NCBI RefSeq assembly: GCF_003966265.1
Contig: NZ_RXNV01000003.1
Location: forward strand, 1-64,000
DNA from: Shewanella atlantica
GTDB taxonomy: Bacteria > Pseudomonadota > Gammaproteobacteria > Enterobacterales > Shewanellaceae
DNA: 64,000 nucleotides
Direction: 5' to 3'
The translations under genes were made by a program, and so were the position numbers. The notes beneath the pieces were generated by a model. The model made no database searches and was not told the DNA's origin. It saw only the letters and a program-made list of their open reading frames with translations. Of the stretch, positions 28,743 to 38,182 are shown in pieces. How positions within the stretch are numbered: position 1 is the first letter of the stretch; each line of letters starts with the position of its first letter.

Positions 28743-30281
28743 CTATTTTTGCTTGCTGATCTTATATTCTCTTAATTTATTGGCAATCGCAGTATGGGAT
28801 ACACCTAGCTTCTTGGCTAACTGACGTGTGCTTGGGTAAGCCGGATACAGCCTTCTCAGCAGACTCGATTCGAACTGCTTCATTGCTTGATCCAGGCTCC
28901 CTTCGAATTGATGATCGAAATAACCGAAACCTTCGGCGTAGGAGGGAAGCTTCAACTGCTCAACCGATAGCTCAGCTGACCCGTCCCACATAGATACCGC
29001 CCGGAAGATAGCATTTTTAAGCTGCCTGACATTACCGGGCCATGCGTAGTTGAGTAGATGCTCACGACACTGAGCCGAAATACGTCTGATTGGAATCGAT
29101 AATTGCTGACTGTAATGCTCTAGAAACATTTCGGTTAAGGGGATGACGTCAACTTTGCGCTCTCGAAGCGAAGGCATATGAAAGCTCAACACATGGATCC
29201 GATAGTAGAGATCTTCTCTGAACTCTCCCGTTTGACACAGTTCGGCGAGATTTTTCTGAGTCGAACAGATGATCCTTACATCGGCCCTGACCTCTCTATC
29301 CTCTCCCAAGCGTCTGAAAGTGCCATCTTGCAATAGACGCAGTAATTTTACCTGGGCAGATTTTGACATCTCGGCAATCTCATCGAGAAAAACCGTGCCG
29401 CCTTTTCCTTCTTCGAAGAAGCCTCTCTTGACTATCTCTCCGTTGCTTACAAAACCAAAGAGCTCCTCCTCAGCGGCGCTGTCCGGTAATGCTGCGCAAT
29501 TAATCGCAATAAAGGGGTGTTCTCTACGCATACTCGCATCATGACATGCGCGTGCCATCAACTCTTTGCCCGTCCCTGTTTCACCGGTAATAAGCAAAGG
29601 TGCATCGAGTTGAGCCATACGTCTGGCCTGAACCAGAACTTCTTTCATCTTGTCACTGGTGGCAAGTACGCTTTCAAAGCCAGTAGTTTGGCTCTGCAGA
29701 GCATTGAATTGCTTACCGACCCTGGCGGGGGATTTGAGAGATACGACGGCGCCGGCAAGAATGGATTTATCACTCTCATCCGGTAGATAAATTGGTAGCA
29801 TCTCGGCCAGGTATTCATTTTGACCTATGTTGACTCGCGTCGCCTGAGCAAGCACTAAGGTTTCACTCAACCAACGACTAAAATTGAAGCCCTGAACCCA
29901 ATGATTGAGCGGCTCATCGAGTATTTCGTGCTCACTCATGCCTACGGTCATAAGAGCCGATTCATTAACGATACGGACGCGCCCTTTCACATCGATAGAA
30001 AACACCGAGTCAGGCAGTGTCTTTAAGAGTGTTTTCAAGGCGTAGTGCTCTTGCTCCGATGGCATAAAGGAGACGGTACGGACATCATGAACACCTTCAA
30101 CCTTTCTGATCAAGGGCAACAATTCGCTGAGCGTATCGAAATTAACTTCAGCAAATTGTAAATAAAGAAACCCCTGATTACTGGCATCGATAGCAATCAG
30201 GTTAATGCCATAACCTTCCAGGACCATCAAAATATCTTTCGCCAGACCAACACGGTCCAAGCAACAAACTTCAAGACGCAT
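28743..30281 (-). CDS. tyrR: TyrR-family aromatic amino acid regulator
   Basis: This is a 512-aa regulator of aromatic amino acid metabolism. An N-terminal ACT domain (about 1-72) is followed by a PAS domain (about 78-190) and an AAA+ domain with Walker A GETGTGKE and Walker B GTVFLDE. The C-terminal HTH contains GVSHTAIANKLR. The GAFTGA loop is replaced by FGFVSNGEIV, as in TyrR proteins that act with sigma70 rather than sigma54. It lies between phhAB and the maiA cluster. A TyrR-box-like site in its own promoter suggests autoregulation. Confidence 0.93.
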   Translation of the reverse strand: MRLEVCCLDRVGLAKDILMVLEGYGINLIAIDASNQGFLYLQFAEVNFDTLSELLPLIRKVEGVHDVRTVSFMPSEQEHYALKTLLKTLPDSVFSIDVKGRVRIVNESALMTVGMSEHEILDEPLNHWVQGFNFSRWLSETLVLAQATRVNIGQNEYLAEMLPIYLPDESDKSILAGAVVSLKSPARVGKQFNALQSQTTGFESVLATSDKMKEVLVQARRMAQLDAPLLITGETGTGKELMARACHDASMRREHPFIAINCAALPDSAAEEELFGFVSNGEIVKRGFFEEGKGGTVFLDEIAEMSKSAQVKLLRLLQDGTFRRLGEDREVRADVRIICSTQKNLAELCQTGEFREDLYYRIHVLSFHMPSLRERKVDVIPLTEMFLEHYSQQLSIPIRRISAQCREHLLNYAWPGNVRQLKNAIFRAVSMWDGSAELSVEQLKLPSYAEGFGYFDHQFEGSLDQAMKQFESSLLRRLYPAYPSTRQLAKKLGVSHTAIANKLREYKISKQK

Positions 30282-30405
30282 ACTGTAATATTTCCCTTTA
30301 TTAAGAGTATTGTTTTTATCCTTGGTGCAAAATTCTCAATGCGGAGAATGAATACGGCAATGAGAAAAGAGAGCGACTCAGGCGCCTATACCCTAGAAGG
30401 TTATG

Positions 30406-30430
30406 ATTATTGTGGCAAGTCTTGTTTACA
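30406..30430 (-). promoter_or_regulatory. TyrR-box-like site upstream of tyrR
   Basis: ATTATTGTGGCAA-N6-TTTACA matches the site at 28717-28741 exactly outside the spacer. The TyrR-box core is 30413-30430. It lies about 130 bp upstream of the tyrR start and 79 bp beyond the phhB stop. Confidence 0.6.
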
Positions 30431-30508
30431 GTAGAATGGTTTTTAGTTGAAGAAATCAGCAGGCCAACCAAAGGTAACCTGCTGATAATAATAGACTAAG
30501 CTTCAAAT

Positions 30509-30841
30509 TTACAACTGGTCGGTCTTGGCCGCCATAATGAAGTCGTTACGGTGAAGTCCTTTAACTGAATGAGACCACCATGTCACCGTGACTTTGCCCC
30601 ACTCGGTTAGGATCCCCGGGTGGTGAAAGTCGGCTTCGGCGAGATCGGCAAGTTTATTGGTAAACTCCATCGCCAATTTGAAATTTTTAAACTTATATAC
30701 CCGTTCAAGCTGCATAATTCCATCACGCACTTCGACACCCCAATCGGGTATCATACGGATCAATTCGGCAAGTTCACTGTCGGTCACCTTAGGGGCGTCA
30801 GCCTGACAGGCTTCACACTTCATATCTGCTAATTTAGTCAT
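30509..30841 (-). CDS. phhB: Pterin-4a-carbinolamine dehydratase
   Basis: This enzyme regenerates the tetrahydropterin cofactor of phenylalanine hydroxylase. It is a 110-aa protein of the DCoH/PhhB family. The active-site region [23 protein letters not shown] contains the catalytic His-His-Pro and the W-hxS-H pattern. The ATG at 30841 has AAAGGA upstream. It lies 105 bp downstream of phhA on the same strand, forming the usual phhAB pair. Confidence 0.94.
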   Translation of the reverse strand: MTKLADMKCEACQADAPKVTDSELAELIRMIPDWGVEVRDGIMQLERVYKFKNFKLAMEFTNKLADLAEADFHHPGILTEWGKVTVTWWSHSVKGLHRNDFIMAAKTDQL

Positions 30842-30946
30842 CTTAATTCCTTTACTCATTTGTTTTAATTTTAGTTTTAGTTATTGTTTTCGTTAATCTT
30901 AAATGTACTAGTTGAATACATCTGTTGAAGATAGCGATTAAAGGTA

Positions 30947-31744
30947 CTAACTCGCTTTCGACTTAGGTTCAAAAAGCGGTTCAAATAATCCGAGTTTCTT
31001 CGCCTCACGCACGCCAGCCATGATATCCATATTAACGATTTCATCGAGGAAGGCTATGCTATCAATAGCGTAATAGACAGGCTGCATAATATCGATACGA
31101 TAAGGCGTCCTCAGCACATCCACTAAATTAAACGGCTTAATCAGCGGCTTATCACCCATGGCATATTGTGTCTCGCCCGGTGAGCTTAAAATGCCTCCAC
31201 CGTAGATCTGCAGTGAGCTATCTTTGGCTTGAAGCAGGCCAAACTCTACGGTAAACCAATACAACCTTGCCAGGAAAACCCTATCCTCTTTACTGGCCGC
31301 TAACCCTAACTTGCCATAAGCGTGAGAGAATCGAGCAAAAGAGGCATTGGTCAGCAAGGGGCAATGACCAAAGACTTCATGAAATATATCGGGCTCTCTC
31401 AGATAATCGAACTCCTCTTTGCTGCGTATGAAGGTTGCAACGGGGAACTCCCTGTTAGCCAACAGCTCAAAGAAACGCTCGAAAGAGATCAATGCCGGCA
31501 CTGCTGAGGTTTTCCAGCCACTTGTATCTAAGAGCACCTTATCAATTTCGGTCAGCTGTGGGATCTTATCACCCGATAAGCCCAAATCTTTCAAGCCTTG
31601 TTGATATTCAGAGCAGGCATATTTAGACAAATTACCCACTTGCCTTGCATACAACTCTTGCCAAATATCATGCTCAATTTGTGGATAATGAATGTGGCCA
31701 TTTGCATCAGGCAGTCTGGCCACATACTCAGTGATTTTGCTCAT
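30947..31744 (-). CDS. phhA: Phenylalanine-4-hydroxylase
   Basis: This is a pterin- and iron-dependent monooxygenase converting phenylalanine to tyrosine. At 265 aa it is the usual size for the bacterial single-domain enzyme. Iron ligands are visible as the two His of FHEVFGHCPLL and the Glu of TVEFGL. No clear Shine-Dalgarno precedes the ATG. It feeds tyrosine into the breakdown route represented by maiA and the FAH-family gene; a homogentisate dioxygenase gene is not in the window. Confidence 0.95.
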   Translation of the reverse strand: MSKITEYVARLPDANGHIHYPQIEHDIWQELYARQVGNLSKYACSEYQQGLKDLGLSGDKIPQLTEIDKVLLDTSGWKTSAVPALISFERFFELLANREFPVATFIRSKEEFDYLREPDIFHEVFGHCPLLTNASFARFSHAYGKLGLAASKEDRVFLARLYWFTVEFGLLQAKDSSLQIYGGGILSSPGETQYAMGDKPLIKPFNLVDVLRTPYRIDIMQPVYYAIDSIAFLDEIVNMDIMAGVREAKKLGLFEPLFEPKSKAS

Positions 31745-31847
31745 AGTATGTTCTAATCATTTATGGATCCCATATTCATAGTTGACCAAACCGAGGTTTT
31801 TGTTAACTCCATCACAGTTTATTTTCTGGTCTCCCAAGCCCTTTCCG

Positions 31848-31865
31848 CGTAACAAATTAGTTACA
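31848..31865 (-). promoter_or_regulatory. Possible TyrR box upstream of phhA
   Basis: On the minus strand TGTAAC-TAATTT-GTTACG matches TGTAAA-N6-TTTACA at 9 of 12 positions and contains the dyad GTAAC-N6-GTTAC. It lies about 105-120 bp upstream of the phhA start. It is weaker than the other two sites. Confidence 0.45.
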
Positions 31866-32041
31866 ACCAGTTTCCGAAAGACCGCAATAACATTAAAAAA
31901 CAATAGATTAGTTCGTCACCATTTATTGACAAAAACAAAATTATTATTAGATTGCTCTGTTAGTTCACTATTAACATGGCTTTTCCGTGTCAATTTATTA
32001 AAATATCTCTATTGAGCTTTAAGTGTATGAAAGGGAAAAGA

Positions 32042-32962
32042 ATGAAACCACATAGAATTCGTAAAGCCGTTATCCCCGTCGCGGGACTGGGAACAAGGAT
32101 GCTTCCGGCCACTAAAGCGATTCCCAAAGAGATGCTGCCAGTCGTCGATAAACCATTGATACAATATGTTGTTAATGAAGCCATTGCGGCCGGTATCAAT
32201 GAGATAGTATTAGTTACCCATGCCAGTAAAAACCCCATTGAAAACCATTTCGACACGAGTTTCGAACTGGAAGCTCAGCTGGAGCGCCGTGTTAAGCGTC
32301 AGCTTCTCTCAGAGGTTCAATCCATCTGCCCCAAAGGGGTGACGGTTATCAGCGTACGTCAATCTCAGGCTAAAGGCTTAGGACACGCTATTTTATGTGC
32401 CAAATCCGTAGTGGGTGAGGCACCGTTTGCAGTGTTACTGCCCGATGTAATAGTCGATGAAGCCAGTTGCAACCTCAATAGAGACAATCTGGCAGAGATG
32501 GTCAAACTATTTGAGCAAACTGATACCGGGCAGATAATGGTGGAAGGCGTGCCGGAAGATCAGGTTAACCAATATGGTATCGCCGATGTTAACGGGCAAG
32601 AGCTTCAACCCGGAGAATCTAAGCCTTTGGCTCAGCTGGTAGAAAAACCCAGCATAGATGAAGCACCGTCGAACCTTTCCGTTGTAGGCCGATATATACT
32701 GCCAGCAGATATTTGGCCACTATTAGCCAAAACCCCCGCCGGAGCAGGCGATGAGATACAGTTAACCGATGCCATCGCCATGATGATGGAAAGAAAGACG
32801 GTTAATGCCTACTACATGAAAGGTAAAAGCCACGACTGCGGTAATAAGCAAGGTTATATGCAGGCCAATGTCGAGCATGCCCTGCGTCATAAAGAGATTG
32901 GAACTGATTTTAAAAATTACCTGAAAAAGCTGGTTGAAGACTTCGACAAGGATATAAATTAA
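32042..32962 (+). CDS. galU: UTP-glucose-1-phosphate uridylyltransferase
   Basis: This enzyme makes UDP-glucose from UTP and glucose-1-phosphate, a precursor for LPS and exopolysaccharide. At 306 aa it has the nucleotide-binding signature [19 protein letters not shown] near the N-terminus, followed by typical GalU motifs ([20 protein letters not shown]). The ATG at 32042 has AAAGGGA upstream; a longer frame to 31976 lacks one. Its stop overlaps the galE start as TAATG. Confidence 0.95.
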   Translation: MKPHRIRKAVIPVAGLGTRMLPATKAIPKEMLPVVDKPLIQYVVNEAIAAGINEIVLVTHASKNPIENHFDTSFELEAQLERRVKRQLLSEVQSICPKGVTVISVRQSQAKGLGHAILCAKSVVGEAPFAVLLPDVIVDEASCNLNRDNLAEMVKLFEQTDTGQIMVEGVPEDQVNQYGIADVNGQELQPGESKPLAQLVEKPSIDEAPSNLSVVGRYILPADIWPLLAKTPAGAGDEIQLTDAIAMMMERKTVNAYYMKGKSHDCGNKQGYMQANVEHALRHKEIGTDFKNYLKKLVEDFDKDIN

Positions 32963-33975
32963 TGACCATATTAGTCACAGGTGGTGCTGGATATATCGGC
33001 AGCCATACAGTGGTTGAGCTTTTAAACGCTGGCCAGAAGGTTGTCATTGTCGATAACCTTGTCAATTCGAGTATTGAAGCTCTGCAGAGAGTAGAGAGCA
33101 TCACCGGCAAGTCGGTGACCTTCTATCAAGGAGATGTACTTAACAAGGCCCTGCTTCAAAAAGTATTCAGCGATCATCAGATCCACTCGGTTATCCATTT
33201 TGCAGGCCTTAAAGCCGTCGGTGAATCCGTCGCCCAGCCTCTGAAATATTATGAAAATAATGTCACCGGTACTCTGGTCCTCTGTGAAGTCATGGCCGAG
33301 CACGACATAAAAAATTTAGTATTCAGCTCATCGGCTACCGTATATGGCGATCCCGCAAGTCTGCCTATTACTGAAGATTTCCCTACGGGCGCAACTAACC
33401 CATATGGCCAGTCTAAACTCATGGTTGAACAGATCTTACACGATCTCAATCACTCAGATCCCAGTTGGAATATTGCACGCTTGCGTTACTTTAACCCGGT
33501 AGGCGCCCATGTTAGTGGCCTTATCGGCGAAGATCCGAACGATATCCCCAATAATCTGATGCCCTTTATTGCTCAAGTAGCCGTGGGGAAAAGAGAAAAA
33601 TTGAGTGTGTTTGGTGGAGATTACCCTACTCATGACGGCACGGGTGTACGTGATTATATTCATGTTGTCGATCTCGCTATGGGCCATCTCAAAGCGCTTG
33701 AAAAACTCAGTACAAAACCAGGTTTGGTCACCTATAACTTAGGAACGGGTCAAGGGTATAGTGTTCTCGATATGATTAAAGCCTTCGAGAAAGCTTGCGG
33801 GAAATCGATCCCCTATCAGATTGTAGAGCGCCGTCCCGGAGATATTGCCGCCTGTTATGCTGCGCCTCAAAAAGCGAAAACTGAGTTAGGCTGGCAAGCG
33901 ACTCATACGCTGGAAGATATGGCAAATAGTAGCTGGAAATGGCAATCGACGAACCCTGATGGGTATTCAAGCTAA
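32962..33975 (+). CDS. galE: UDP-glucose 4-epimerase
   Basis: This enzyme interconverts UDP-glucose and UDP-galactose. It is a 337-aa extended short-chain dehydrogenase. The NAD-binding motif GGAGYIGSH is at residues 7-15, with SSATVYG and the catalytic YGQSK (YxxxK) further on. It is coupled to galU by a 1-nt overlap, and napF begins directly after its stop codon. Confidence 0.95.
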   Translation: MTILVTGGAGYIGSHTVVELLNAGQKVVIVDNLVNSSIEALQRVESITGKSVTFYQGDVLNKALLQKVFSDHQIHSVIHFAGLKAVGESVAQPLKYYENNVTGTLVLCEVMAEHDIKNLVFSSSATVYGDPASLPITEDFPTGATNPYGQSKLMVEQILHDLNHSDPSWNIARLRYFNPVGAHVSGLIGEDPNDIPNNLMPFIAQVAVGKREKLSVFGGDYPTHDGTGVRDYIHVVDLAMGHLKALEKLSTKPGLVTYNLGTGQGYSVLDMIKAFEKACGKSIPYQIVERRPGDIAACYAAPQKAKTELGWQATHTLEDMANSSWKWQSTNPDGYSS

Positions 33976-34470
33976 ATGAGTAATATAAACCAGAGTCGTC
34001 GCCGCCTTTTCAGTCGAAGAAAGTCAAACGTGATCAGGCCCCCATGGAGCAGACAGGATATCGATTTCACCGATATCTGTACCCGCTGCGACAAATGCGT
34101 TGAGGCCTGTGAAACCAAGATTATTATCAAAGGTGATGGCGGGTTTCCCGAAGTCAATTTCACTATCGATGAATGCACCTTTTGCAAGAAATGTGTCGAG
34201 GCATGCCCCGAGTCGCTGTTTACAGCTACAGACGAGTCCCCTTGGCAAATAGCTGCCACAATTAATGATACCTGCCTTGCCCGTCAGGGGATCTGGTGTC
34301 AGAGTTGCAAAGATGCCTGTGACTCACGGGCCATCAGCTTTACCCCGGCTATAGGTAAAGCTCCTCAACCGCAGATAGATACCGATATATGCAACGGTTG
34401 CGGTGCCTGTGTCGCCCCCTGTCCAAGCCATTCTATTACCCTGCTCGATAACAAAAATGTGGAATCCTAA
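33976..34470 (+). CDS. napF: Ferredoxin-type protein NapF
   Basis: This is a cytoplasmic iron-sulfur protein linked in other bacteria to maturation of periplasmic nitrate reductase. At 164 aa it has three ferredoxin cysteine groups (CTRCDKCVEAC, CTFCKKCVEACP, CNGCGACVAPCP) plus a CxxCxxxC group (CQSCKDAC). The N-terminal RRRLFSRR is typical of NapF. The ATG follows the galE TAA without any gap. No nap structural genes are in the window, so this copy is detached from a nap operon. Confidence 0.88.
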   Translation: MSNINQSRRRLFSRRKSNVIRPPWSRQDIDFTDICTRCDKCVEACETKIIIKGDGGFPEVNFTIDECTFCKKCVEACPESLFTATDESPWQIAATINDTCLARQGIWCQSCKDACDSRAISFTPAIGKAPQPQIDTDICNGCGACVAPCPSHSITLLDNKNVES

Positions 34471-34608
34471 GTAAAATCATGCCAAAAACAGAGCCAAAAT
34501 AATGACATTGGAGTGCCAAATATTAGTGGTTTTTTTATTGTTAATTTAAGGTTACTATCTGAATATCTCGAAGTCAGCGACTGACTATTTTTATTCGGAA
34601 AAAAACAT

Positions 34609-35004
34609 ATGTTCGGAAAAAAGAAAGTAACAGGGCTCACCTTCGTCGCTCCGGGTACCAAGTTATCCGGTGAAAGCCATTTCGCCGGAGAGGCGCTAAT
34701 CGGTGGTGAGGTCTTCGGAAAAATAAGCTCATCGGATAAGATAACTATCGAAATTGATGGTTATGTGGATGGTGAACTCAACTGCGATGAATTAAAGGTT
34801 GCGGGACACTTCAAAGGAAAACTGAAGTGCGGCAAGCTCAACATCACCAGTACAGGCACTGTCGAAGGTGAATTGGCTTGCGAATCAATGGAGATCTTCG
34901 AAGGCGGACAATTTATCGGAATGCGGGTTAAAGAGGAAGTTGCACTACTCAACAGCTTTGATACACAACAGGCAGAGATTGAAGGTAAGTTGCAAGCTGG
35001 CTAA
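34609..35004 (+). CDS. Bactofilin family cytoskeletal protein
   Basis: This is a polymer-forming beta-helix protein. At 131 aa it has the bactofilin DUF583 pattern of short repeated strands with regularly spaced Gly and hydrophobic residues (GEALIGGEVFGKI, VDGELNCDELKVAGHFKGKL, GTVEGELACESM). Bactofilins assemble without nucleotide and help localise cell-wall or envelope enzymes. It is a monocistronic gene with an AT-rich upstream region; specific role unknown. Confidence 0.88.
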   Translation: MFGKKKVTGLTFVAPGTKLSGESHFAGEALIGGEVFGKISSSDKITIEIDGYVDGELNCDELKVAGHFKGKLKCGKLNITSTGTVEGELACESMEIFEGGQFIGMRVKEEVALLNSFDTQQAEIEGKLQAG

Positions 35005-35140
35005 CCAGGTGCTTTATTCTGACTTTATAGAAGGTGTCCAGAGAACAGAACCTGTGAACAAGGACGTTCAATCATTTCACTCCAAACTAGTCCGCCCAAA
35101 CCAGTCACCCGAACCATGCAGCTAAAACATTCAGCTCAAG

Positions 35141-35818
35141 CTATTCCCTTATCTCTCTAACCTGCAACAGATAACTCCTCAGCAGGCTGATGAACTCGTC
35201 AGATGTTCTGTCTAAACAATCGAAAGGAATATAGATATGGTAGCCTAAATTTTTGCTGAGCATTTCACAGCGATGACCGAACATAGCCAGCACGCCTCGA
35301 TAACGCTCTTCGTTTACGACTAAGGGAGTAAACTCAGAGTTCATATAGGACTCCAACTCTTCCAGGTTCTCATCTAAGGTGACAGCAGACATGAGTAAAG
35401 GCCTTTGCTCCGTCAGTAAACCAGTTGCGAGCCGCCCGGGAATAACATCTAAAACCGGATTGATCTGTTTAAGTTTTATGCCTATAAAGGGTAATTCAAT
35501 CATGTCGATACCATCTACGCCTTTAGGAATATCGAAGCGCTGAACATTATTCCAGGCGATAAAAAGACTACCTCTACGATGATGGTAAAGAAGCCCCTCT
35601 TGATTCAGTTCAACACTTACCTCGGGCTCAATCAGCTTAGAGATACCGAGTACGGCAGATATCGCGCCGAGAGCAAAACAGAGCATACCGGGAGCAAATA
35701 GTCCGGACGCAGACAGAAACATTCCCAAGCCGAGAGCCAGTCCAAACACTCCCAGAAAGGTTAAGGTTAAGGCGTTTCTCTTAGTATGCGTGCGAATTTG
35801 TACTACTTCTATATTCAA
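35141..35818 (-). CDS. DUF2982-like membrane protein
   Basis: This is a 225-aa protein of unknown function. Two adjacent hydrophobic segments (about residues 16-36 and 40-60) are followed by a soluble domain of mixed alpha/beta character. It resembles the DUF2982 proteins of Shewanella and Vibrio, from memory and without a search. It would start at TTG 35818 behind AGGA. It lies 22 nt after the ElyC/YdcF-like gene on the same strand and is probably co-transcribed. Confidence 0.65.
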   Translation of the reverse strand: MNIEVVQIRTHTKRNALTLTFLGVFGLALGLGMFLSASGLFAPGMLCFALGAISAVLGISKLIEPEVSVELNQEGLLYHHRRGSLFIAWNNVQRFDIPKGVDGIDMIELPFIGIKLKQINPVLDVIPGRLATGLLTEQRPLLMSAVTLDENLEELESYMNSEFTPLVVNEERYRGVLAMFGHRCEMLSKNLGYHIYIPFDCLDRTSDEFISLLRSYLLQVREIRE

Positions 35819-35840
35819 AGGAGATCCTAAATCTTAGCTT

Positions 35841-36620
35841 CTATCTATCAACTATCTGAGCATTCTCATTGGGCAGTAGAATATCTCTTTCATGCTTTAT
35901 CTGAAACCAAAGCTGACCAACATATTCATGTATAGCTCTTTGAGAAGACCACAAGTTATGTGCATCCAATCGCCACCAATAGCCTTGTCTGGTAATAAAA
36001 TCTGTCGGAGCCGCTTGTGGACTCAGTCCGATATTTGCAAATGTCGACATAGATCTGGGCATATGACTAGCAGAAGTGACGAGTCTAAAGGGTGCAGTCC
36101 CAACTTCCCACTTCATAAATTGCGCCTCTTCGATGGTGTCCTTTGCCAGCGGAAAGGTGATTATACGCTTCTTGGGAATACCCAGCTCAATTGCAGCATC
36201 AGCCATCACCTCAGCATGGGCGCGAGAACCGGTTCCCCCGCTCCAGCCACTAAACACCAATTTACAGTCTCTACCGAGATTAAACTGGCGTATCCCTTCA
36301 CTTAATCTTGCAAGAGCCGTAGATGAAAGCTGCTGAATGGCCGTTCCCGATATCGACTCATCATGACCACTACCCAGTACCATGACCAAACAGCCATCGG
36401 CAATAGGACCACTATTAACCGGGTATTGACTCTCCAGTTGAGAACTCAATAAATTACTACCCGGTGTGCTACTGAGAAATACCAGTAACAAAACAGCAAT
36501 TGATAGTATTGAGCGAACTAACTTCCTGTTCCGTAATATCACGAGCGCAAATAACAGTAATAGCACCACTAGAGGCACCGGCATAAAGAGCTGAGAAACT
36601 ATTTTTTTAAGCCAAAACAT
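35841..36620 (-). CDS. ElyC/SanA/YdcF family protein (DUF218)
   Basis: This is an inner-membrane protein with two N-terminal TM helices (about 12-30 and 35-52) and a periplasmic DUF218 domain. The domain shows VMVLGSGHDE, LVFSGWSGGTGSRAHAE, TIEEA and LVTSASHMPRSM, which are the family hallmarks. E. coli ElyC affects peptidoglycan and undecaprenyl-lipid metabolism; the same role here is inference. The ATG at 36620 is preferred over an upstream TTG. Confidence 0.82.
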   Translation of the reverse strand: MFWLKKIVSQLFMPVPLVVLLLLFALVILRNRKLVRSILSIAVLLLVFLSSTPGSNLLSSQLESQYPVNSGPIADGCLVMVLGSGHDESISGTAIQQLSSTALARLSEGIRQFNLGRDCKLVFSGWSGGTGSRAHAEVMADAAIELGIPKKRIITFPLAKDTIEEAQFMKWEVGTAPFRLVTSASHMPRSMSTFANIGLSPQAAPTDFITRQGYWWRLDAHNLWSSQRAIHEYVGQLWFQIKHERDILLPNENAQIVDR

Positions 36621-36737
36621 CGTAACCAAAGTCCATTTTAAGATTATCGCCGGCTAGTCTAGCACAACCATACGACCAATAATCATCATTACTTAGGCCC
36701 TTTATACTCATACCTTAAGAGCCTGCAGGAATAATGA

Positions 36738-37628
36738 TCACCACAACCAAGCCGCGCCACGCACACCCGATGAACTGCCATACCTATTTTGCACTACCGG
36801 CGTGCGACACTCATTACCCAACACATATTTTGTCAGCAGTGCCGGAAGTTTAGGATAGATGGCTTCGATATTAGATACCCCGCCACCCAGCACGATGACG
36901 TCCGGATCGATGATATTAATCACGTGAGCCAAGGATCGTGCCAGCCTGTCCATATATCGCTCGAATGCAGCCTTTGCCAACATGTCACCATTCTTCAATA
37001 ATGCAACAATTTCAATAACGCTGACCGCATCTCCGCCCGCTACCTTAAAGTCTCTTACGAAGCCCGTTCCTGAGATAAAGGTTTCGATACAGTCTTGGTT
37101 ACCGCAAAAACAGGAGGTCGTGTTGAATTCATCTTTCGTCATCCATGGCAGCGGATTATGACCCCACTCACCGCCTATGCCATTACCGCCACCATGTGCC
37201 TTACCATTAATGGCAACACCGGCGCCACAACCTGTACCTATGATCACGCCAAATACCACACCTTTTCCCGCCGCAGCACCATCGATTGCTTCGGACACGG
37301 CAAAGCAATTTGCATCGTTAGCAACCCTGACCTCTCGCTTTAACCGCTCACCGAGATCGATATCGAGTGGATGACCATTGAGCCAGGTCGAGTTTGCGTT
37401 TTTAACCAGTCCGGAAAAGGGGGAAACAACACCCGGGATCCCCACACCAACACTCCCTGTCAGCCCTAATGTCGACTCGGCTTCATTCACTAAACTTTCA
37501 ATGGCATCCAGCGTGGCGTTATACTCTCTTGGAGTCGGGATCCGCTTACGAAAAAGCTCTTTACCTCCACTCTCTAACGCAACCACTTCTATTTTAGTTC
37601 CGCCAAGATCTACGCCTATTCGTAACAT
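36738..37628 (-). CDS. mak: ROK-family fructokinase (Mak-like)
   Basis: This is a sugar kinase that phosphorylates fructose, and mannose in E. coli, using ATP. At 296 aa it has the ROK phosphate-binding motif [11 protein letters not shown] at the N-terminus, [21 protein letters not shown] and the zinc-type cysteine cluster [15 protein letters not shown]. It closely resembles E. coli Mak along the whole chain. The ATG at 37628 has GGAG 8 nt upstream; a second ATG at 37646 is less likely. Confidence 0.88.
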   Translation of the reverse strand: MLRIGVDLGGTKIEVVALESGGKELFRKRIPTPREYNATLDAIESLVNEAESTLGLTGSVGVGIPGVVSPFSGLVKNANSTWLNGHPLDIDLGERLKREVRVANDANCFAVSEAIDGAAAGKGVVFGVIIGTGCGAGVAINGKAHGGGNGIGGEWGHNPLPWMTKDEFNTTSCFCGNQDCIETFISGTGFVRDFKVAGGDAVSVIEIVALLKNGDMLAKAAFERYMDRLARSLAHVINIIDPDVIVLGGGVSNIEAIYPKLPALLTKYVLGNECRTPVVQNRYGSSSGVRGAAWLW

Positions 37629-37646
37629 CGGCTCTACTCCACTCAT

Positions 37647-38182
37647 TTCTAATAATTTTTAAAGGTCTTTACTCATTAATCCCACTACAGAGTAGTATGA
37701 ATTCTCATACATAAAGTGTGACATATTCCAGTTCGAGAAAGAACTTGTTACCATCAGGCTTAAAATTGATGGTATTTCGACACTCAACTCCCAATCAAAT
37801 ATGTTACCCGTTCACAATGCTGGAATATTAAGTCAGTACACTCTCTATTAAAAGCTATCCCGATAAAACGACACTTTTCTCAGCTCCAAGCTCCCTAGCG
37901 AAGGGGAAGAGTATATCTGGAGGTATATTAATTGTTGATATGGTAAATTTTAGCTACGCCAAAAATGTGTACTTTCATCGACTCATTGTAAGGATAACAA
38001 GCCGACACACCAGCACTACTAAAATACAACTCCTTAGCCACAATCCTGATACCTACAGATTCATTTAGTGACGAAAACCATGCTGCTTGGTTAATTTACT
38101 CACACCCTCTTTTACCGCCCGCTCAAATCACTTACTATGCCGGGCAATGAGATAAGGGATCACAGTGACATAAGGGATCACA
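37647..38182. other. Intergenic region between mak and the Wzi-like gene
   Basis: No gene is seen in about 530 bp. It contains an 8-bp dyad TACCATCA/TGATGGTA (37749-37774). Just before the Wzi-like start there is a duplicated ribosome-site block ATAAGGGATCACA (near 38152 and 38170). No sigma54-like promoter was found here. Confidence 0.5.

Noticed and set aside
31782..32015. 77-aa plus-strand ORF upstream of galU
   Set aside because: It spans the phhA/galU promoter region including the TyrR-like dyad, has no ribosome site or recognisable domain, and overlaps the region just before the galU start.
37965..37985. Sigma54 promoter upstream of the Wzi-like gene
   Set aside because: TGGTAAATTTTAGC has only 9 bp between GG and GC, one short of the required spacing, and no enhancer-like palindrome is nearby.
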